A stretch of DNA of 64,000 nt. Source: Merluccius polli (lineage: Eukaryota; Chordata; Actinopteri; Gadiformes; Merlucciidae). Shown here in pieces: positions 36,201 to 48,645 of this stretch (within the stretch, counting starts at the first letter, position 1; each line of letters opens with the position of its first letter). Below the pieces are notes generated by a model, which was not told the DNA's origin, searched no databases, and saw only the letters and a program-made list of their open reading frames with translations. Location: contig JAOPHQ010004837.1 of NCBI GenBank assembly GCA_030340625.1, positions 130,001-194,000 on the forward strand, given 5' to 3'. Both the position numbers and the translations under genes were made by a program.

Positions 36201-37759
36201 ATATTTGGGCCATACTATGATGTCTGCATTACTGTATACTTTTTCAATGATTAACCTAACCTAAGCCTAATAGAATTTGAGATTTGCTGGTTCGAACTGA
36301 TGGAATGGTTTATTTAAGTCATATACCTGAGATGCAAGCAGTTTACCATCACATCTGATGTGTACCCCAAATAAAGAGCTGGGTTTGTTTAGTCTTATAG
36401 TAAATGGTTAGTTACGAAATGAGCTGTTGTCTGCCACTACATTTGGCAACTCTTGTTGTACCCACTCCTCACATTCACACAACTGAAAGAAAAATATGTT
36501 GCTGGTTAATTACTTATGTGACCAAAGCGCATCCGAGAAGAATATTCTAGTGCAGCTTATTTGGCCCGTGACCCCATTTCTATGTCTGAAAATTAACTTT
36601 TGTGCATTTGCTTCCACACAAATTGCTTTTACCCAATCAACATCTGGTAATATCAATGTCCCGGTGAACGTGATTGCATCGCTCTTTGCTCATGACTATG
36701 AATCATTATGGCAGTCAGTTCGTCTATGAAAAAAATTGTTTGCTCAAATGGATTATCAAATATTTCCTGCGACCCCATATGCATATCAGGAGACCCCAAG
36801 GTTGGGAACCACTCTTCTCGTGTCATATAATAGGAAAAAAGGATGGCACTGTGGTATATCGGTTGAGAAAATTATACAATGAACCGCTGACCTGAAAACT
36901 AATTTTCACACATGGTGTCACAGAGTAGCATATCTGTGCAGACCGGAGCTAGCCGCAAGTGGGCTGCAAGTGGGATGAGCTTACAGCCGCAAGTAGGAGG
37001 AGCTTGTTTGTTCCCACATTTGATTGGTTATCTGGCGGCAAGAAAACCAAACATGACAAAAAGGCGAGGATGGGAAGAACCGGTAATTGAAATGTGTGAT
37101 ACTAATGTGAAAATATGTGTTATGCTATGATGCGATATGAATACACAAATTTAATATAATGCAAATAACTCAATGCAGTTTGTCGCAGATTTACGTGCGA
37201 CTTGGAGCCCAACATGGCAGAGAGCTGGCAGGTTAGTATTAGCCATAACAAGCTTGCTAAAATGCATGTAACATGCAATGGGAATTGCAGTTTAGCTAGC
37301 TCCATGAATCAAAGACTGGTCATATTATGTTACAGTGCTGTGTATCAATTATATACATTGTATACATTTTTGTTATTAGCTAGTGTGAGACCGTGGTTGG
37401 TTGTCACACTTTTTACTTTTATGTGGATAAGAGTCACTTCAACATTAGTATAAGGTTTTGGATAAAAGTGGGTATGCCTTTTATCTGTGTAGTTTAATTC
37501 ATTCAAAAGGTTACAATCCATCAAAGACTGACACCTTGCGACAAACAACTTCATCATGGGGTTGGTTGTCACGCTGTTGTCCCAATGGTTAATTAATTTG
37601 TTTTCTTTACAAATATATATATGGGGTGCCGTTTGTAAACTTTTGCTGCTCAAAAACGTGCTTTAGCTCGAGATTTAGCTCGAGCTTTGCTTAATTTTTC
37701 CCAGATTTAGCAAATAAACACCCCTCCAAAATGCACTACAATTGTCATGTCACTTTTTC
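33241..37759. other. No gene recognised; several homopolymers and microsatellites
   Basis: Holds a G run of about 22 at 33550-33571, a CA/TG palindromic tract at 33718-33753, a G run near 34600-34612 and a C run at 35539-35555. Near 36800 the ACCCCAAGGTTGGGAACCAC block looks like the end of a hAT-type MITE. The rest, including 34200-35500 and 35560-36500, is AT-rich without coding signal. Confidence 0.45.
33550..33571. repeat. Poly-G run
   Basis: About 22 consecutive G on the plus strand, a likely place for sequencing error. Confidence 0.9.
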
Positions 37760-37781
37760 ACATATATAAAATTAGAATTAT

Positions 37782-38665
37782 ATGTTAAATCTAAATCTTA
37801 AATCTAAATCTACATCTTATATCTAAATCTTAAAACAAAATCCTAAATCTAAATTCTAAATCTACATGCAAAATCTAAATGATAAATCTAAATCCTAAAT
37901 ACATACAACAGATATGGTAATTATCATACATATTAGGGATGTACCCGAATCCGAATACGTTATTCAGGAAAGCACAGATAATGCGATGGAAACAGATATT
38001 TCTTCTACCCGTAATTGCTTGTTAATATTTAAAAAAGCCAAGATTGACATGGCTGACATAACATTGTGAATGGCCACAAGATAAAAATGCCCATTCTGTT
38101 TGAAACATAGGACTTTGATTTCACTAACGTTTCATTTACTACACATTTAGACATTATTGAAAAGTGATTGCTATATTCTGTAGTCGCCCTCACCGAGTCA
38201 GCACAAAGCAGGCAGCGGGCTGAGAGCTGACCGTTCCCGGCTGCTACTCTACTACTAGGGAAAGTCTCACTGAGGGGTCATGTGCAGGAGCTAGCATGAT
38301 AGGCCGGTGCTGCTAGTATGAGAGGCCGGGGCTGCTAGTATGATAGACGTGCGGTTGCAGATGGGCTAACAGCAGCTCTGCAGGTCCGATCTGCAGAGAC
38401 AGCGACTTCATGTCACACTGCTTTGCCAATGCACGTGATGCCGCCCCCGAAATATGACGGTATGATGGTTAGGAGTCAGAACTAATTAGTATATGAATGA
38501 TAATTAGCATATCTGTTGTATGTATTTAGGATTTATCATTTAGATTTAGGATTTAGATTTAGATACAAATATTTAGATTTAGATATACAATTTAGCATTT
38601 AGATTTAGATTCAGATTTAGCATTTAGATTTAGGATTTAGATTTAGATATAAAATGTAGATTTGA
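37782..38665. mobile_element. Inverted-repeat element with TAAATC-type subterminal repeats
   Basis: The left side (37782-37936) is a run of variants of AAATCTAAATCTTA; the right side (38480-38665) is a run of the complementary form (ATTTAGATTTAGGATTTAG). The inner edges pair well: AAATACATACAACAGATATG near 37897-37917 matches its complement near 38504-38528 with continuing similarity into TAATTATCAT. The 540-bp centre is not repetitive and includes a TAGGGATGTACCCGAATCCG block at 37933-37952, which looks like the end of another hAT-type element. No transposase. The family is not recognised. Confidence 0.6.
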
Positions 38666-38947
38666 TCCAAAGCGGTTTTGAACTTAACAATGTATGCACA
38701 AAAAAAAAAAGTATATAAGTACTTCTCGGGTACAGTTATCCAATGTTCTACTCATCTAAGCCCACATTGTTTGTTTAGATATACTTATTGTATGTAATAT
38801 GTATGTGTATGTTCCTACACAATTTTCCTTCATCACATATTTAACTGTCTGGCATAGATACTATTGTATGAAATTCTGTAGAATTTATCCCAGCATACGT
38901 TGGGAACATGGCCAGAAATTGTCTTTAGATGTTCTTCCCTTTTCCAG

Positions 38948-39250
38948 AACTCCCAAGAATCTTCAACGGTGGATAAGGTTGTGTTTTTCCTTTTGGTCAA
39001 AGTGGGAGCCCATAATAACAGACCTCCACACAGCTGTGGTCTGGATCCACAGCAACAACCATTTGTTCAGCAGCAAAGTCACAGAGCCAAAGTTAGTGGG
39101 GATAGATGATGAGGAGAGGCAGGTGGCCCTGAAGGAGCAGCAGGAGATGCAGTAGGGGGATGAGGACAAGGACCCCTTCTTGATCATATTCCAGTACCGA
39201 CAAGACATGGACCTTTGTTTAGACTCTCAAAATCAAATGCATGTTATCAG
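38948..39250 (+). pseudogene. Exon-like fragment, weak SMC5-hinge resemblance
   Basis: A pyrimidine-rich stretch ending CTTCCCTTTTCCAG at about 38946 looks like a 3' splice site. In one frame from about 39000 the translation has W-x-x-x-N-x-x-F-x-x-x-V-x-EP and, about 38 residues later, F-Q-Y-R-Q-DMD. SMC5 proteins have this order near their hinge. A TAG at about 39153-39155 interrupts the frame between these blocks. If the match is real, this is a decayed retrocopy or lost exon; if not, it is chance. A protein search of the translated block against SMC5 would settle it. Confidence 0.25.
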
Positions 39251-39259
39251 GGTACCCTG

Positions 39260-41816
39260 TGTGGGAAATAAACTTGCAGTGAATTTGATTTTAATTTTTG
39301 TTTTGTGAAACCCCATTCTGTTCAGATAGACATCTCATTTAAAAGGCACACATTTCAGAGAAATCATGGGTAAATGCAATCAAGGTTTTTGCTAGAGCTA
39401 TGCAAAACCTAGTAAAAAGCTTCAGAGGCAAATATAAATAATAATGCTGAAATGGTGTAAAAATCTTAAAAGATGTAATTACTAGTTGATACGTTCATAT
39501 GTTATTTAGAAGTACAAGTTAAAGTTGTAAGATGGATGGCTAGAGAGGGAGAAGAAAAGAAAGGGATGGACTGACAGAAAGATATACTGATGGGTAGATA
39601 AGATGGATAGACCTTGAGCGATAGACCCACAATTTCCCACACTGCAATAGGACCTGTGTATCTAGGATCAGCCACTCCAGCCATTAGAAGACCCACATGT
39701 GACACAAAATCATACTTGACCGTGAGTGATCGCCAATGATGATGAGTGAGGTTGATGAATCGCAAAGTGATCAACCAGCAAAACAACCTTCTTTTGGTAG
39801 CCCATTTTATTGCATTGTTATAATACTTCAAATGTGATATGCTCTCAGGGTTCATAGGTCATTAGCTCCGTTATGTGTGTAAGGTTTAGTTTTGAAGACT
39901 GATGATGATCTAAATTGGATGAAATCAATGAATAAAAAACGTTTTTACATTTACCAATAATATTGGAAAATACAAATAAAAATGTAAAAAACCCAAGGGG
40001 TTTAAATAAAGACTTCAAAAGTGATACATATAGGTCTATATGAATAGCGCTAAAGAGAGAAAGAACAGAGAGAAATAATAGATAAGAGCTGAACATTAGT
40101 TGTACAGACAGAAACAAAAGACAATAAGGATAAAAAGGAAGATCACAAAGAATATTGTAAAATGATGGATGAATAAAATATAACCACAATGGCAAGTTGT
40201 ATTATTTGTAATGTAATTAATTAAATGTATCCTACGATACAAGGTCTTTCAGAAGTGCTTCATTAACTTTTATTTTGACATTATTTTTGCCTCTACCATA
40301 GCCCCTCACACTTGCAGTGCCCTCCCACTTGCAAGAGCGATATTAGTCCCTCCTTCTTGTGTGGCTCCCCTCTACAGAGATACATAGTTGGTCACAGAGA
40401 TTGTCAAAAGTGCACCTTGAAAAATGCAATGCCGCGGCAACAACATTATTATCCGCTTGACAGAATGCCTCGCCGGCCTTGAAGTGAGCTAACAGTAGCC
40501 AAAAAAAGCTGGGTGTCCTTGATTTAATCTACAGGCATGCAGTAAGAAAATGGCTTAGAGTTTTGTTAGAGCACAGTGAGGGGACATATTTCAAACATGC
40601 GTGTCTTTGTTTGGTGTAATAGACTAGTGTTGGATTGGTTCTGCTGACTAGTCGTTATACACTTATGCAATATTTGATGATATGTATATATGATAGCAAA
40701 AATATATGTAAGATATATCATGTAATATGATGCAATAATCAGTCCCGGTATTCCCCTGGCTTCTCCATCTTTGTTACAGATGGGGATGAAGAAAAACTGT
40801 TGATGTAGGCTATTACACAGCATCATTATCACATTAAAGCTAGCTTTCTTGATAAATGACAATGTTATTCTTTTTTTTATCTCGCTAGAAAACTCATTTT
40901 AATACTATAAACAAAATATACGGCTGACACATTGGTGGGTGAAAGAAATTGACATTGACTTGCGAAGCGAGCCGGTCAGTCTAGTTAATGGTTGTAATCG
41001 GCCCCCAAAAGGAGGCACACAATGAGACAAACACCCTTTTGACAACGAGAGGAGCCAGACACTGACGCCTCTAAAATCAAGTACTAAGATAGTAAAAAAA
41101 GAAAAGAAAATCATCTTGATTGACTGAAATATCCCCAGGCCACTTAGATCAGTAAGTGCACACATGTCGTTTCTCTGTAATTTCCATTAACACTGCTCAG
41201 CCATTTGTCTTTGCGATGCACAATCCCATTCATTAATGTGCATGTCGGCAGTCCCTATGTTGCCTTCGCAGAGACTCTCCACGCCTTGACAGCTAATTTA
41301 AGATAATTATAATCCTAGGCGGCACTCATCGCTGCCATATAATCAAATTAAAGAGTTGCGCCAATACTACATTTAAAAATGGAATAAGAAAAATACATCA
41401 TAAAGTGATTGAGGTCGGACATGTTTATCTCCAAGGGTCTATTTTTTTTATGCACATCTCATCCATAGCATTGATTTCTGTCCTTTTGAGTTATCAGGTG
41501 ATTTGAAGGTCACAGACTCACCGACACAATCTGTGTCTCTTTACGCTCTGCTGTAGGCTTTATTGATTTGTTTCAAGTCAATTAATCATGACAAGAATCT
41601 CGCTGGTCCAGAAATGGGTTGTCACCAGTAGTATGAGGAGACTATATCAAAACATCAACAAAGTATAAATATAGTGGCAGTTAAATTTTTTAGTGGTGCA
41701 ATAAATAGTGAAATAGATGTCCTTTGTTGGGACATCTATGAAAAAAATAATAGCATATGATATTGATAGAAGTCCCATGACTGAATAACTCTGAATCAGT
41801 CTTTACTTAATTATTA
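39260..41816. other. No gene recognised
   Basis: AT-rich DNA. The 116-codon minus frame at 39845-40195 is rich in Phe, Leu and Ser and looks like a translation of purine-rich DNA. The stretch 41160-41360 has many TAAT-type motifs and no repeat features and might be regulatory, which is inference only. A 10-bp-arm hairpin lies at 41713-41739. Confidence 0.4.
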
Positions 41817-42050
41817 TTAGGCTACAACACGATTACTTTCGTATCCAAACTCACTGCACATTGGATTCTCCCACAAGGGATACAGATGATTGACAGGAAC
41901 ATAAAGAGATAGATGTTCAGGTGTCTTGCTCCACAGTCTTCTGTAAACATCTGCGAAAACCCAACACTGGCACACAGATTTTTTTGTGCGGTTCACATGC
42001 AAAGCAGTTTAATGCCATTCCAGGTTTATGATTATACAGGAAAACAGTTG

Positions 42051-42325
42051 TTATGAAGTGGGGGTGGATGATAGACAGCTGGATGGTACACTTTGTCTTT
42101 CCTTTCTCTTTCTCATAATTATCTTCTGTACAGTGCCTTCATTCTTTACAGTTACATTGTCCTTTCTTTTTGGCTTGTATTCTTGAAGGGCACATACTAG
42201 TTTTGGTGGGTCCAGAGGGGGGGGTTGGTAGTGTACAGTCAATACTATCAATCAAAACAATGACCTCAGACAAATCCAGGTCAGCCCTTAATATTGGTAG
42301 GGAGAACATATCTACCACCCTAAAG
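42051..42325 (-). other. Exon-like block on the minus strand, unrecognised
   Basis: Read on the minus strand, a good 3' splice site (GTTTGTTTGTCTTTAG) ends near 42320. The following sequence reads in one frame up to a run of eight Gs (near 42218-42225, plus strand) and continues in the next frame to a TAA at 42051-42053. The joined concept would include an acidic-flanked hydrophobic VIVLIDS stretch, like a SUMO-interacting motif, and a basic KRK-rich region. I do not recognise the protein. The homopolymer shift could be a sequencing error or a true lesion. Confidence 0.2.
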
Positions 42326-42732
42326 ACAAACAAACACGCCAACGGTCTCCACACATTTGTGGTGTTCTTCTCCTTATAACCAGACTCCTAAGTCACTGAA
42401 GTCTTCTGCTGTCCATCTTTTTTTCTCCATCTTTTATTTTTTCTTTCAAGCTCTGCGAGCTAATATCCCCCATGCTGAGTGAGCCGAGAGTGCTGGCTTT
42501 CATCCTTGGCGTTCATGTATGCATACTGTATGTCCTCCATGACTCAACTTTTTGCCCACCTGTTTTAAATGTTCATTAGATCTGGTGTGGGAATTGTGGC
42601 AGCTTGAGAGCGTGATATTAATGGTCAAAGCATGTATGCATCCATATATTTGTCGTTCATTTTTTGTAAGCTCTCTGGTACTTCCATTTGTATTTATCTT
42701 CCATTTACCTGATGGAAGATACTTTCTCTATT

Positions 42733-44165
42733 TGAACTCCAGAACTACAGTATCCCGACTGGTATCCCTCATTTCATTTGTATTAAAAACCCTGGAACAT
42801 GCCATCTCTGACCAACTGTCCTCTTATCTCTTGCAAAACCTTCTAGACCCTCATTAGTCAGGCTTCAAGACTGCACACTCCACTAACACGGCCCTCTTCG
42901 TGGCAATAGAGTCCATTCGTGCTGCCAGAGCCGCATCCCTCTTATCGGTTCTCATTGTCCTTGACCTGTCTGCTGCACTTGCAACTGTGAACCACCAGAT
43001 CCTCCTCTCTACTCAACTCGGCATCGCTGCCCTATCCTGGATAACATCCTACTTGACAAAATACACATATCAGGTGGTCACATTGAATGGTTCCTTGTCT
43101 AAACCCTGTTCTCTTGACACTGGTGTCCCCCAAGGCTCAGTACTCAGGACCCCTTCTGTTCTCCCTATATACTAGATCATAGGCTCTGTAATCACATCAC
43201 ATGGTTTCTCCTACCACTGCTATTCGAATGACCATCAAGTCTCTCTTTTCCCCCCTTGGATACCCTGGTTGCAACACACATCTCAGAATGTCTATCAGAC
43301 ATCAGCAAATGGATGACTGTGTATCACCTGAAGCTCAACCTTGACAAGACAAAGCTCCTCTTCATGCCAGGGAAATACTGCCCTCACATGGACTTGCAGG
43401 TCACTGCTGAGGGCATTGCAGTGTCTCCTTCCCCAACCGCAAGGAACCTCGGCGTTGTCCTAGACAATCAACAGCTCTGCCAACATCACCGCAGTGCATA
43501 TTCGCTCTCTACAACAACCGCAGGATATGTCCCTTCCTCACAAGCGAAGCAGCACAGCTCTTGGTCCAAGCACTCATCATTTCCTGCCTTGACTACTGCA
43601 ACTTGCTCCTGGCTGGACTTTTTGTCTTCGCAGTCAAATCTCTGCAGCATATCTAGCAACTTGCCTCGTGTTCAACCTGCCAAAGTTCTGCCACATGACC
43701 CCCCTCTTCTGTGACCTCCACTGGCTCTCTTTAGTAGCTTGCAGCAGATTTAAGACAATGATACTGGCCTACAAGGCTGTCAACAAAATGCAAAGGTCGC
43801 TCAGCTAAGTCAAAACTCTTCTCTGTTTTGGCGCTGCAGTAGTGGAACGAGCTCTCTACTGCTCTCAGGACAACAGAGTCGCATCAGAGTTCATTTGGAT
43901 TCTGCTTAGCCTCCCTCCTCTACCCTCCAATCGCCTCTCCCCCCCCCCCCCTGCCAAAAAAACCCCAAAACCTCTTATGCACTTTGTATATATTCATATT
44001 GTATATTCTTACATCACTCTACGTACGTTACCCTAGCTATCCTTGCTATATACCAGAAAGGATAGCTAAACCTAGCAATTATGATGCACTTTCTACTGAC
44101 AAATGTACTTACTGTAAGTCACTTTGGACAAAAGTGTCTACTAAATTCCCTAAATGTAAATGTAC
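42733..44165 (+). mobile_element. L2-clade LINE, 5' truncated and decayed
   Basis: RT-derived sequence runs from about 42733 in several frames. Visible are a LSFVLKTLE-type block, the QSGFK..HST.TAL block near 42855-42890, a VLDLSAA block near 42957, the TGVPQGSVL block near 43120, a NLDKTKLL block near 43340 and a LGVVLD block near 43450. The catalytic DD region near 43210 has become a Ser-Asn-Asp form, so the first aspartate is lost. The 3' end near 44105-44165 has the L2-type tail (GTCACTTTGGACAAAAGTGT then CTACTAAAT). Multiple stops and frameshifts show it is dead. Confidence 0.85.
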
Positions 44166-44470
44166 TTCTACATTTTATTCATAAAAAGAATAGAAATTGA
44201 ACGCGCACACACACATCCACACACTGGTATCAGTTATGCAAGGCACCAAGAAGACATGCAAGGAGACATGGACTGCAACTGAGACCAATTGTACAGAACC
44301 ATAGCTTGGTGCCAGAAGGTGAAGCTCTTCCGCCCCATATTTAACATTATTATATACACTTCTACTACATATTAAAACCAGTGTACCTTTGCTCCAGCAT
44401 ATAAAGTATAGGGCTCTTTTGCCTTAGAATAGGCATGGAATCACAACCCCCTGACCCACACATACCCCCT

Positions 44471-44471
<1 letters not shown>

Positions 44472-44523
<52 letters not shown>
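44472..44523. repeat. CA microsatellite
   Basis: About 26 CA units without interruption. Confidence 0.95.
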
Positions 44524-44527
<4 letters not shown>

Positions 44528-45012
44528 TAATAAAAAAGGTCAAGCACATGTTTCAGGGCAGAAGGATCCGACAGCGGCATGGGGGTGTGGAGGGGAAACG
44601 AGACAGAAGGAAATCCCACAGAAGATTAAGTGTCCAGATCACCTTTTCAGTAGCGATGAATGCGCCGGCCCCATAGCACCAGGAACAAGACGGGGGGATT
44701 ATAAAGGAAGGGGCGGGGGGGGCGAGAGAGTCCGCGAGACCTTTACCGAAGGCAGTGAAAAAGGTGAAAGTCGTTTTTTCTGTTCCCACCCGGGACTTTG
44801 CTGTAGCTCATTAGCATGTCTTCTTCACAGGTTACATTATTCTTTTTATGGAAATAGGGAAGAGCAATGATATGAAACAACATAATTGTTCTGGCTGCCA
44901 TCTTGGAGGAGGACTCGCCACATCAATAGTGGGAATGCCGAATGATTTTGTGACTAAATAATCGCAACAAGGCACGGAGGAGATGGAGAGGAATATCTGA
45001 GACAGCGATAGT

Positions 45013-45023
<11 letters not shown>

Positions 45024-45058
<35 letters not shown>
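45024..45058. repeat. GA microsatellite
   Basis: About 17 GA units, preceded by imperfect GATAGTGAGAGA units from 44995. Confidence 0.9.
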
Positions 45059-45061
<3 letters not shown>

Positions 45062-45238
45062 TTAATCCATAACAATAACTCCACGCTTTTCAATTGGTAT
45101 TTTCCTATGCGGTCTCTGTCGCCCCTCCGCCACATGGCTGTCCGCTCCTCCCAGCTATCAAACCAAGAGGATCACACCACAGTCATTCCACCCAATGAGC
45201 TCCATATTACCCAATGCGATATGATCAATACGACGTGT

Positions 45239-45239
45239 T

Positions 45240-45299
<60 letters not shown>
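45239..45299. repeat. ATC trinucleotide microsatellite
   Basis: About 20 units. It reads as poly-His on the plus strand and poly-Met on the minus strand, and no gene is implied. Confidence 0.95.
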
Positions 45300-46896
45300 G
45301 TCTCCTCTCCCGTAATGACTAATAAGCGCTGTGACCTTGAGCTGCGACGGGCGGCTATTACGTCGAGAGGTTGTTGTTCTTGATGTTGTTGTTGGGATAA
45401 ACTAAATCCCATCACAGGGAGAGAGACGGCCCCTAAATTGAGTTCATCGCTGGCAAATAGGCTTTGTACATGGCATCATGGGTGTATGGTAACACCAGGC
45501 TTCCATTTTCACAACCCACAAAATATTTCATTTGGAAGATGTGGCCCCAAACGTGTATCTCACAAAACACCACCCATGGTGACACTAGTTGCCGCTATAG
45601 ATATATATTGCTGTTGTTAGACATTGACAATAAATACACACAACATATCGAAGCCCACTCTCTCCTATAGGCTGTATGGGGTTGTGTAAGGAAACGCTTC
45701 CTAATCTGGGCCAGTATTGGAAGTAAGGCATGAAGACATATTGAAGATAGAAGGTTCTTTGCATAAGACGCAGACTGCCGAGTTGTCTCAAATTGGACAG
45801 GGTTGGATAGCCGTGTTGTGGATGCATTCTGCCGTCAGTGAAGATATCAACCACAGAAGACTGTCAAAGTGTGACGTACACGTTCTGCTTCAATGAGGGA
45901 TGGCCCGGTACAACCTCCCCACTGATGGAAAATATCCATAGTCGCAGAAAATCACTTTGCATAAAATCTCTGTCTGTCTGTTTTGCTTAACATATCTTCG
46001 GTTTGAATAGTTTTTTGAATTTGTACCCAATGTACAGAACCGTTTTGAAGTGGCAGCAAAAACTGGAAAATTGCTTGTGTTTTCATCGCATAAGATTTCA
46101 ACATTTGACACAACTGTTCCTTTTTAGCAAATACATGTTTTTAATTAGATTACACAGGCATAATAGTCCCTGTAGTGTTTTTAATGTCATAATTATGTAT
46201 TTAAAAGATTATTATTTATAAAGAGGAACAAAATACAGGAATGAACGTGGTAGCCGGAAAATGATGGTGGTGTAATCTCTGCTTCTCTTAAGTTCTGTCT
46301 TGCCTGTCTGGACACTGACTCAATTGATGGCAGGCGGCTCTCTTTCTCTTGCAGACAGCATAGCCATGGTCAGATTAGATCTAGGTTTGACCAGGTACAT
46401 TGAAAGTAGGCCTATATATAACATGCAAACAATCTTAATAGTAAATATGTATGGCTTCTGAATGTCTAATTAAAAATTCCCCTATGCCAGTCACAACATG
46501 CCTATCAAAATGGGGACAGTGTCTGTCTGTATGTCTGCAGGCCTTCAGTAGATATATGTGTGCACAGCTGACTATTAGCCCTCATGGCTCCATTTGATTT
46601 AGATTGCAGGTTTTTGATCTGTCTGTTGAAAGCCAATGTTTTATCCGGTGGTCCAGGGTTCAATCTATTAGACATCTCCTGTCAACCGAACCGTCAGGTT
46701 GTCAATATGGACGGACTGAGCAGTGCTATGAAACATTTGTACATTTGGCTCATTTATGCAGTGTTCACTACAACGTTCCCAGCTGGTGTGGGCAGCAGGA
46801 GACTGTTGAAAAGGTTATCCTGAGTTACATACAGTTGAATAAAAAATAAACATTTAATAAATCTTATCATATATGCAATACGTATTGCATGTTGTT

Positions 46897-46899
<3 letters not shown>

Positions 46900-46961
<62 letters not shown>
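46900..46961. repeat. CA microsatellite
   Basis: About 30 CA units without interruption. Confidence 0.95.
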
Positions 46962-47254
46962 CCTAAGGTTTTGACACAGTGGGGTATTACATTTGAAATT
47001 TCCCCATCTGCCATTGAACTTCCAATTGAATGGCAATTCCTGAACACAGCACACAGGAGCCGTGATTTATTTATTCATTCTTTCAGCGGTGCAAAGACTT
47101 GGCCAACGGACCTCCCTGGTTGAAAGCTTCAGGGAGGGGACAGCGTCCTAAGTGTGTACTCCATTTCTAACACAACTTTCTTCTCGCTCTTTCTTCCTCT
47201 CTTTCCCTCCCTCTCTTTTTACCTGTCTCTCACATTGTGGCCTTGGCACTGTAG

Positions 47255-47507
47255 AAAACATCAAACAGAGGAGATGGATTTCAGTGTTTACAAAGCAGCA
47301 TTATCAAGGTGAAATTGTATCTGACCTGCTGGCATATCTAGCATCAGAAAGCAAATTCCATCTAGACGAGGACACAAAAAAACCCAAAGCTAAACCCCAA
47401 AGTAAAGAGAAGGCCCTTAGCTATTGTTCGTCTCCAAGTTGCCTCCCTTCGAAACTGACAACACCAGACAGACGACAAAACCAAACATTTAACAAATGTG
47501 CTCACAG
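47255..47507 (+). other. Exon-like open block with good splice signals, unrecognised
   Basis: A long pyrimidine tract (about 47160-47235) is followed by GCACTGTAG, a plausible 3' splice site, and the block ends with CTCACAG then GTAAAC, a good 5' splice site. The 253 bases between them are open in one frame (it continues from 47152 to 47511). The translation is hydrophilic with Lys, Gln and Ser and has no domain that I recognise. It lies just upstream of a transposon nest. It could be an internal exon of an unknown gene or a chance arrangement. Confidence 0.3.
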
Positions 47508-47844
47508 GTAAACCAAACATATTAGGTTCAATGGCTGGAGTTACCGGTCACAACTGAACCATCAGGAAGTGCCTTTGATTTGAAATGCTGCCTTGGCCTT
47601 GATTTCTGAGACAAGGTTAGTGTAGCGACAGTAGACTAAGCAGATGATAACATTTCAAAAATGTTATTTCAAAAATATACTATTCCACAGGAAGGCACCC
47701 TTATGCAGGACTATTTTCTTCATTTGAAAAAGATTTGGGAAGCGCTTTATATTAAGGTCCTTGTAATGAGCATTAGTTAATAGGTAATATGGGCCTTATA
47801 AGTCCTTATAATATGCTTATTAAATAGGTCATGAGGCCCTTAAT

Positions 47845-48010
47845 AAGCATTAGTTAATAGGTAATAAGGCCCTTAATAAGCATTAGTTAATAGGTAATAA
47901 CACCCTTAATAAGCATTAGTTAATAGGTAATAAGGCCCTTAATAAGCATTAGTTAATAGGTAATAACACCCTTAATAAGCATTAGTTAATAGGTAATAAG
48001 GCCCTTATAA
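47845..48010. repeat. 33-bp tandem array in left arm of the foldback element
   Basis: About five units of roughly 33 bases beginning AAGCATTAGTTAATAGGTAA, alternating between AAGGCCC and AACACCC variants. The right arm has only one or two degenerate units, so the array expanded after the arms formed. Confidence 0.85.
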
Positions 48011-48645
48011 GTCCTTATAATATGCTTAATAACATTATTATTAAGTTTAACTAACTTACCTATAATGTCATTGTTAAACCTTAACTGAGCTTTTTTCTTG
48101 CTTTATAAAGAATAATACAGACTTTATTATGCGTTTTTTAGCAGTTAACTATGCCCTTATTAACAGTTACCGATGCTTTGTGTGTCAGGGACACACAAAA
48201 AAAGTAATTAATACTTGCAGACAGAAGCAAGGAGAGAAACCATGACATTGTGCAGCTATTGGATCTAAAGCGAGAACAATGCCTTATAAAGGTTAACAAA
48301 TCCTTTATTAATTGTATCATTTATGTTGTGCTGCATATCAGAGATTTCATTTAAGAGCTTCTATTTTGAAGCAAATTGTAAAAGCGTAAGTTCGGTTTAT
48401 GCACGCGGCAAACTGGTGGCGCATGCGTACGTCTGTAACTGCCTGGTCTCTGCAGGTGGATGATATTGGTGTTTCATAATGTTTTCAGAATATCTTTTAC
48501 AATATACAGTTTACCTCAAGGTTTTTCAAAGGCCTGTTTGAGCCTATGTTTTATATATATGTATGTGTTTATGTATATATATGTTTTATACAATGTTCTC
48601 TATGTGGCTGCCATTTATATGAAAGTGATTAAAACTAAAGACAAT

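Larger units (their letters stand above)
44166..47254. other. No gene recognised; several microsatellites
   Basis: Includes CA arrays at 44472-44523 and 46900-46961, a GA array at 45024-45058 and an ATC array at 45239-45299. The GC-richer, repeat-free stretch 44550-44900 has a short minus-strand frame that I do not recognise. No convincing host gene. Confidence 0.45.

Noticed and set aside
39845..40195. 116-codon minus-strand frame rich in Phe and Leu
   Set aside because: It is the translation of a purine-rich AT-rich tract and has no domain, acceptor or donor context.
45158..45415. Frame with a poly-Met and, on the other strand, a poly-His run
   Set aside because: It is the ATC trinucleotide array in two frames; no other coding signal.
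47845..48010. Regular 33-bp repeats resembling a CRISPR array
   Set aside because: The units are contiguous with no unique spacers and lie in a vertebrate transposon arm.
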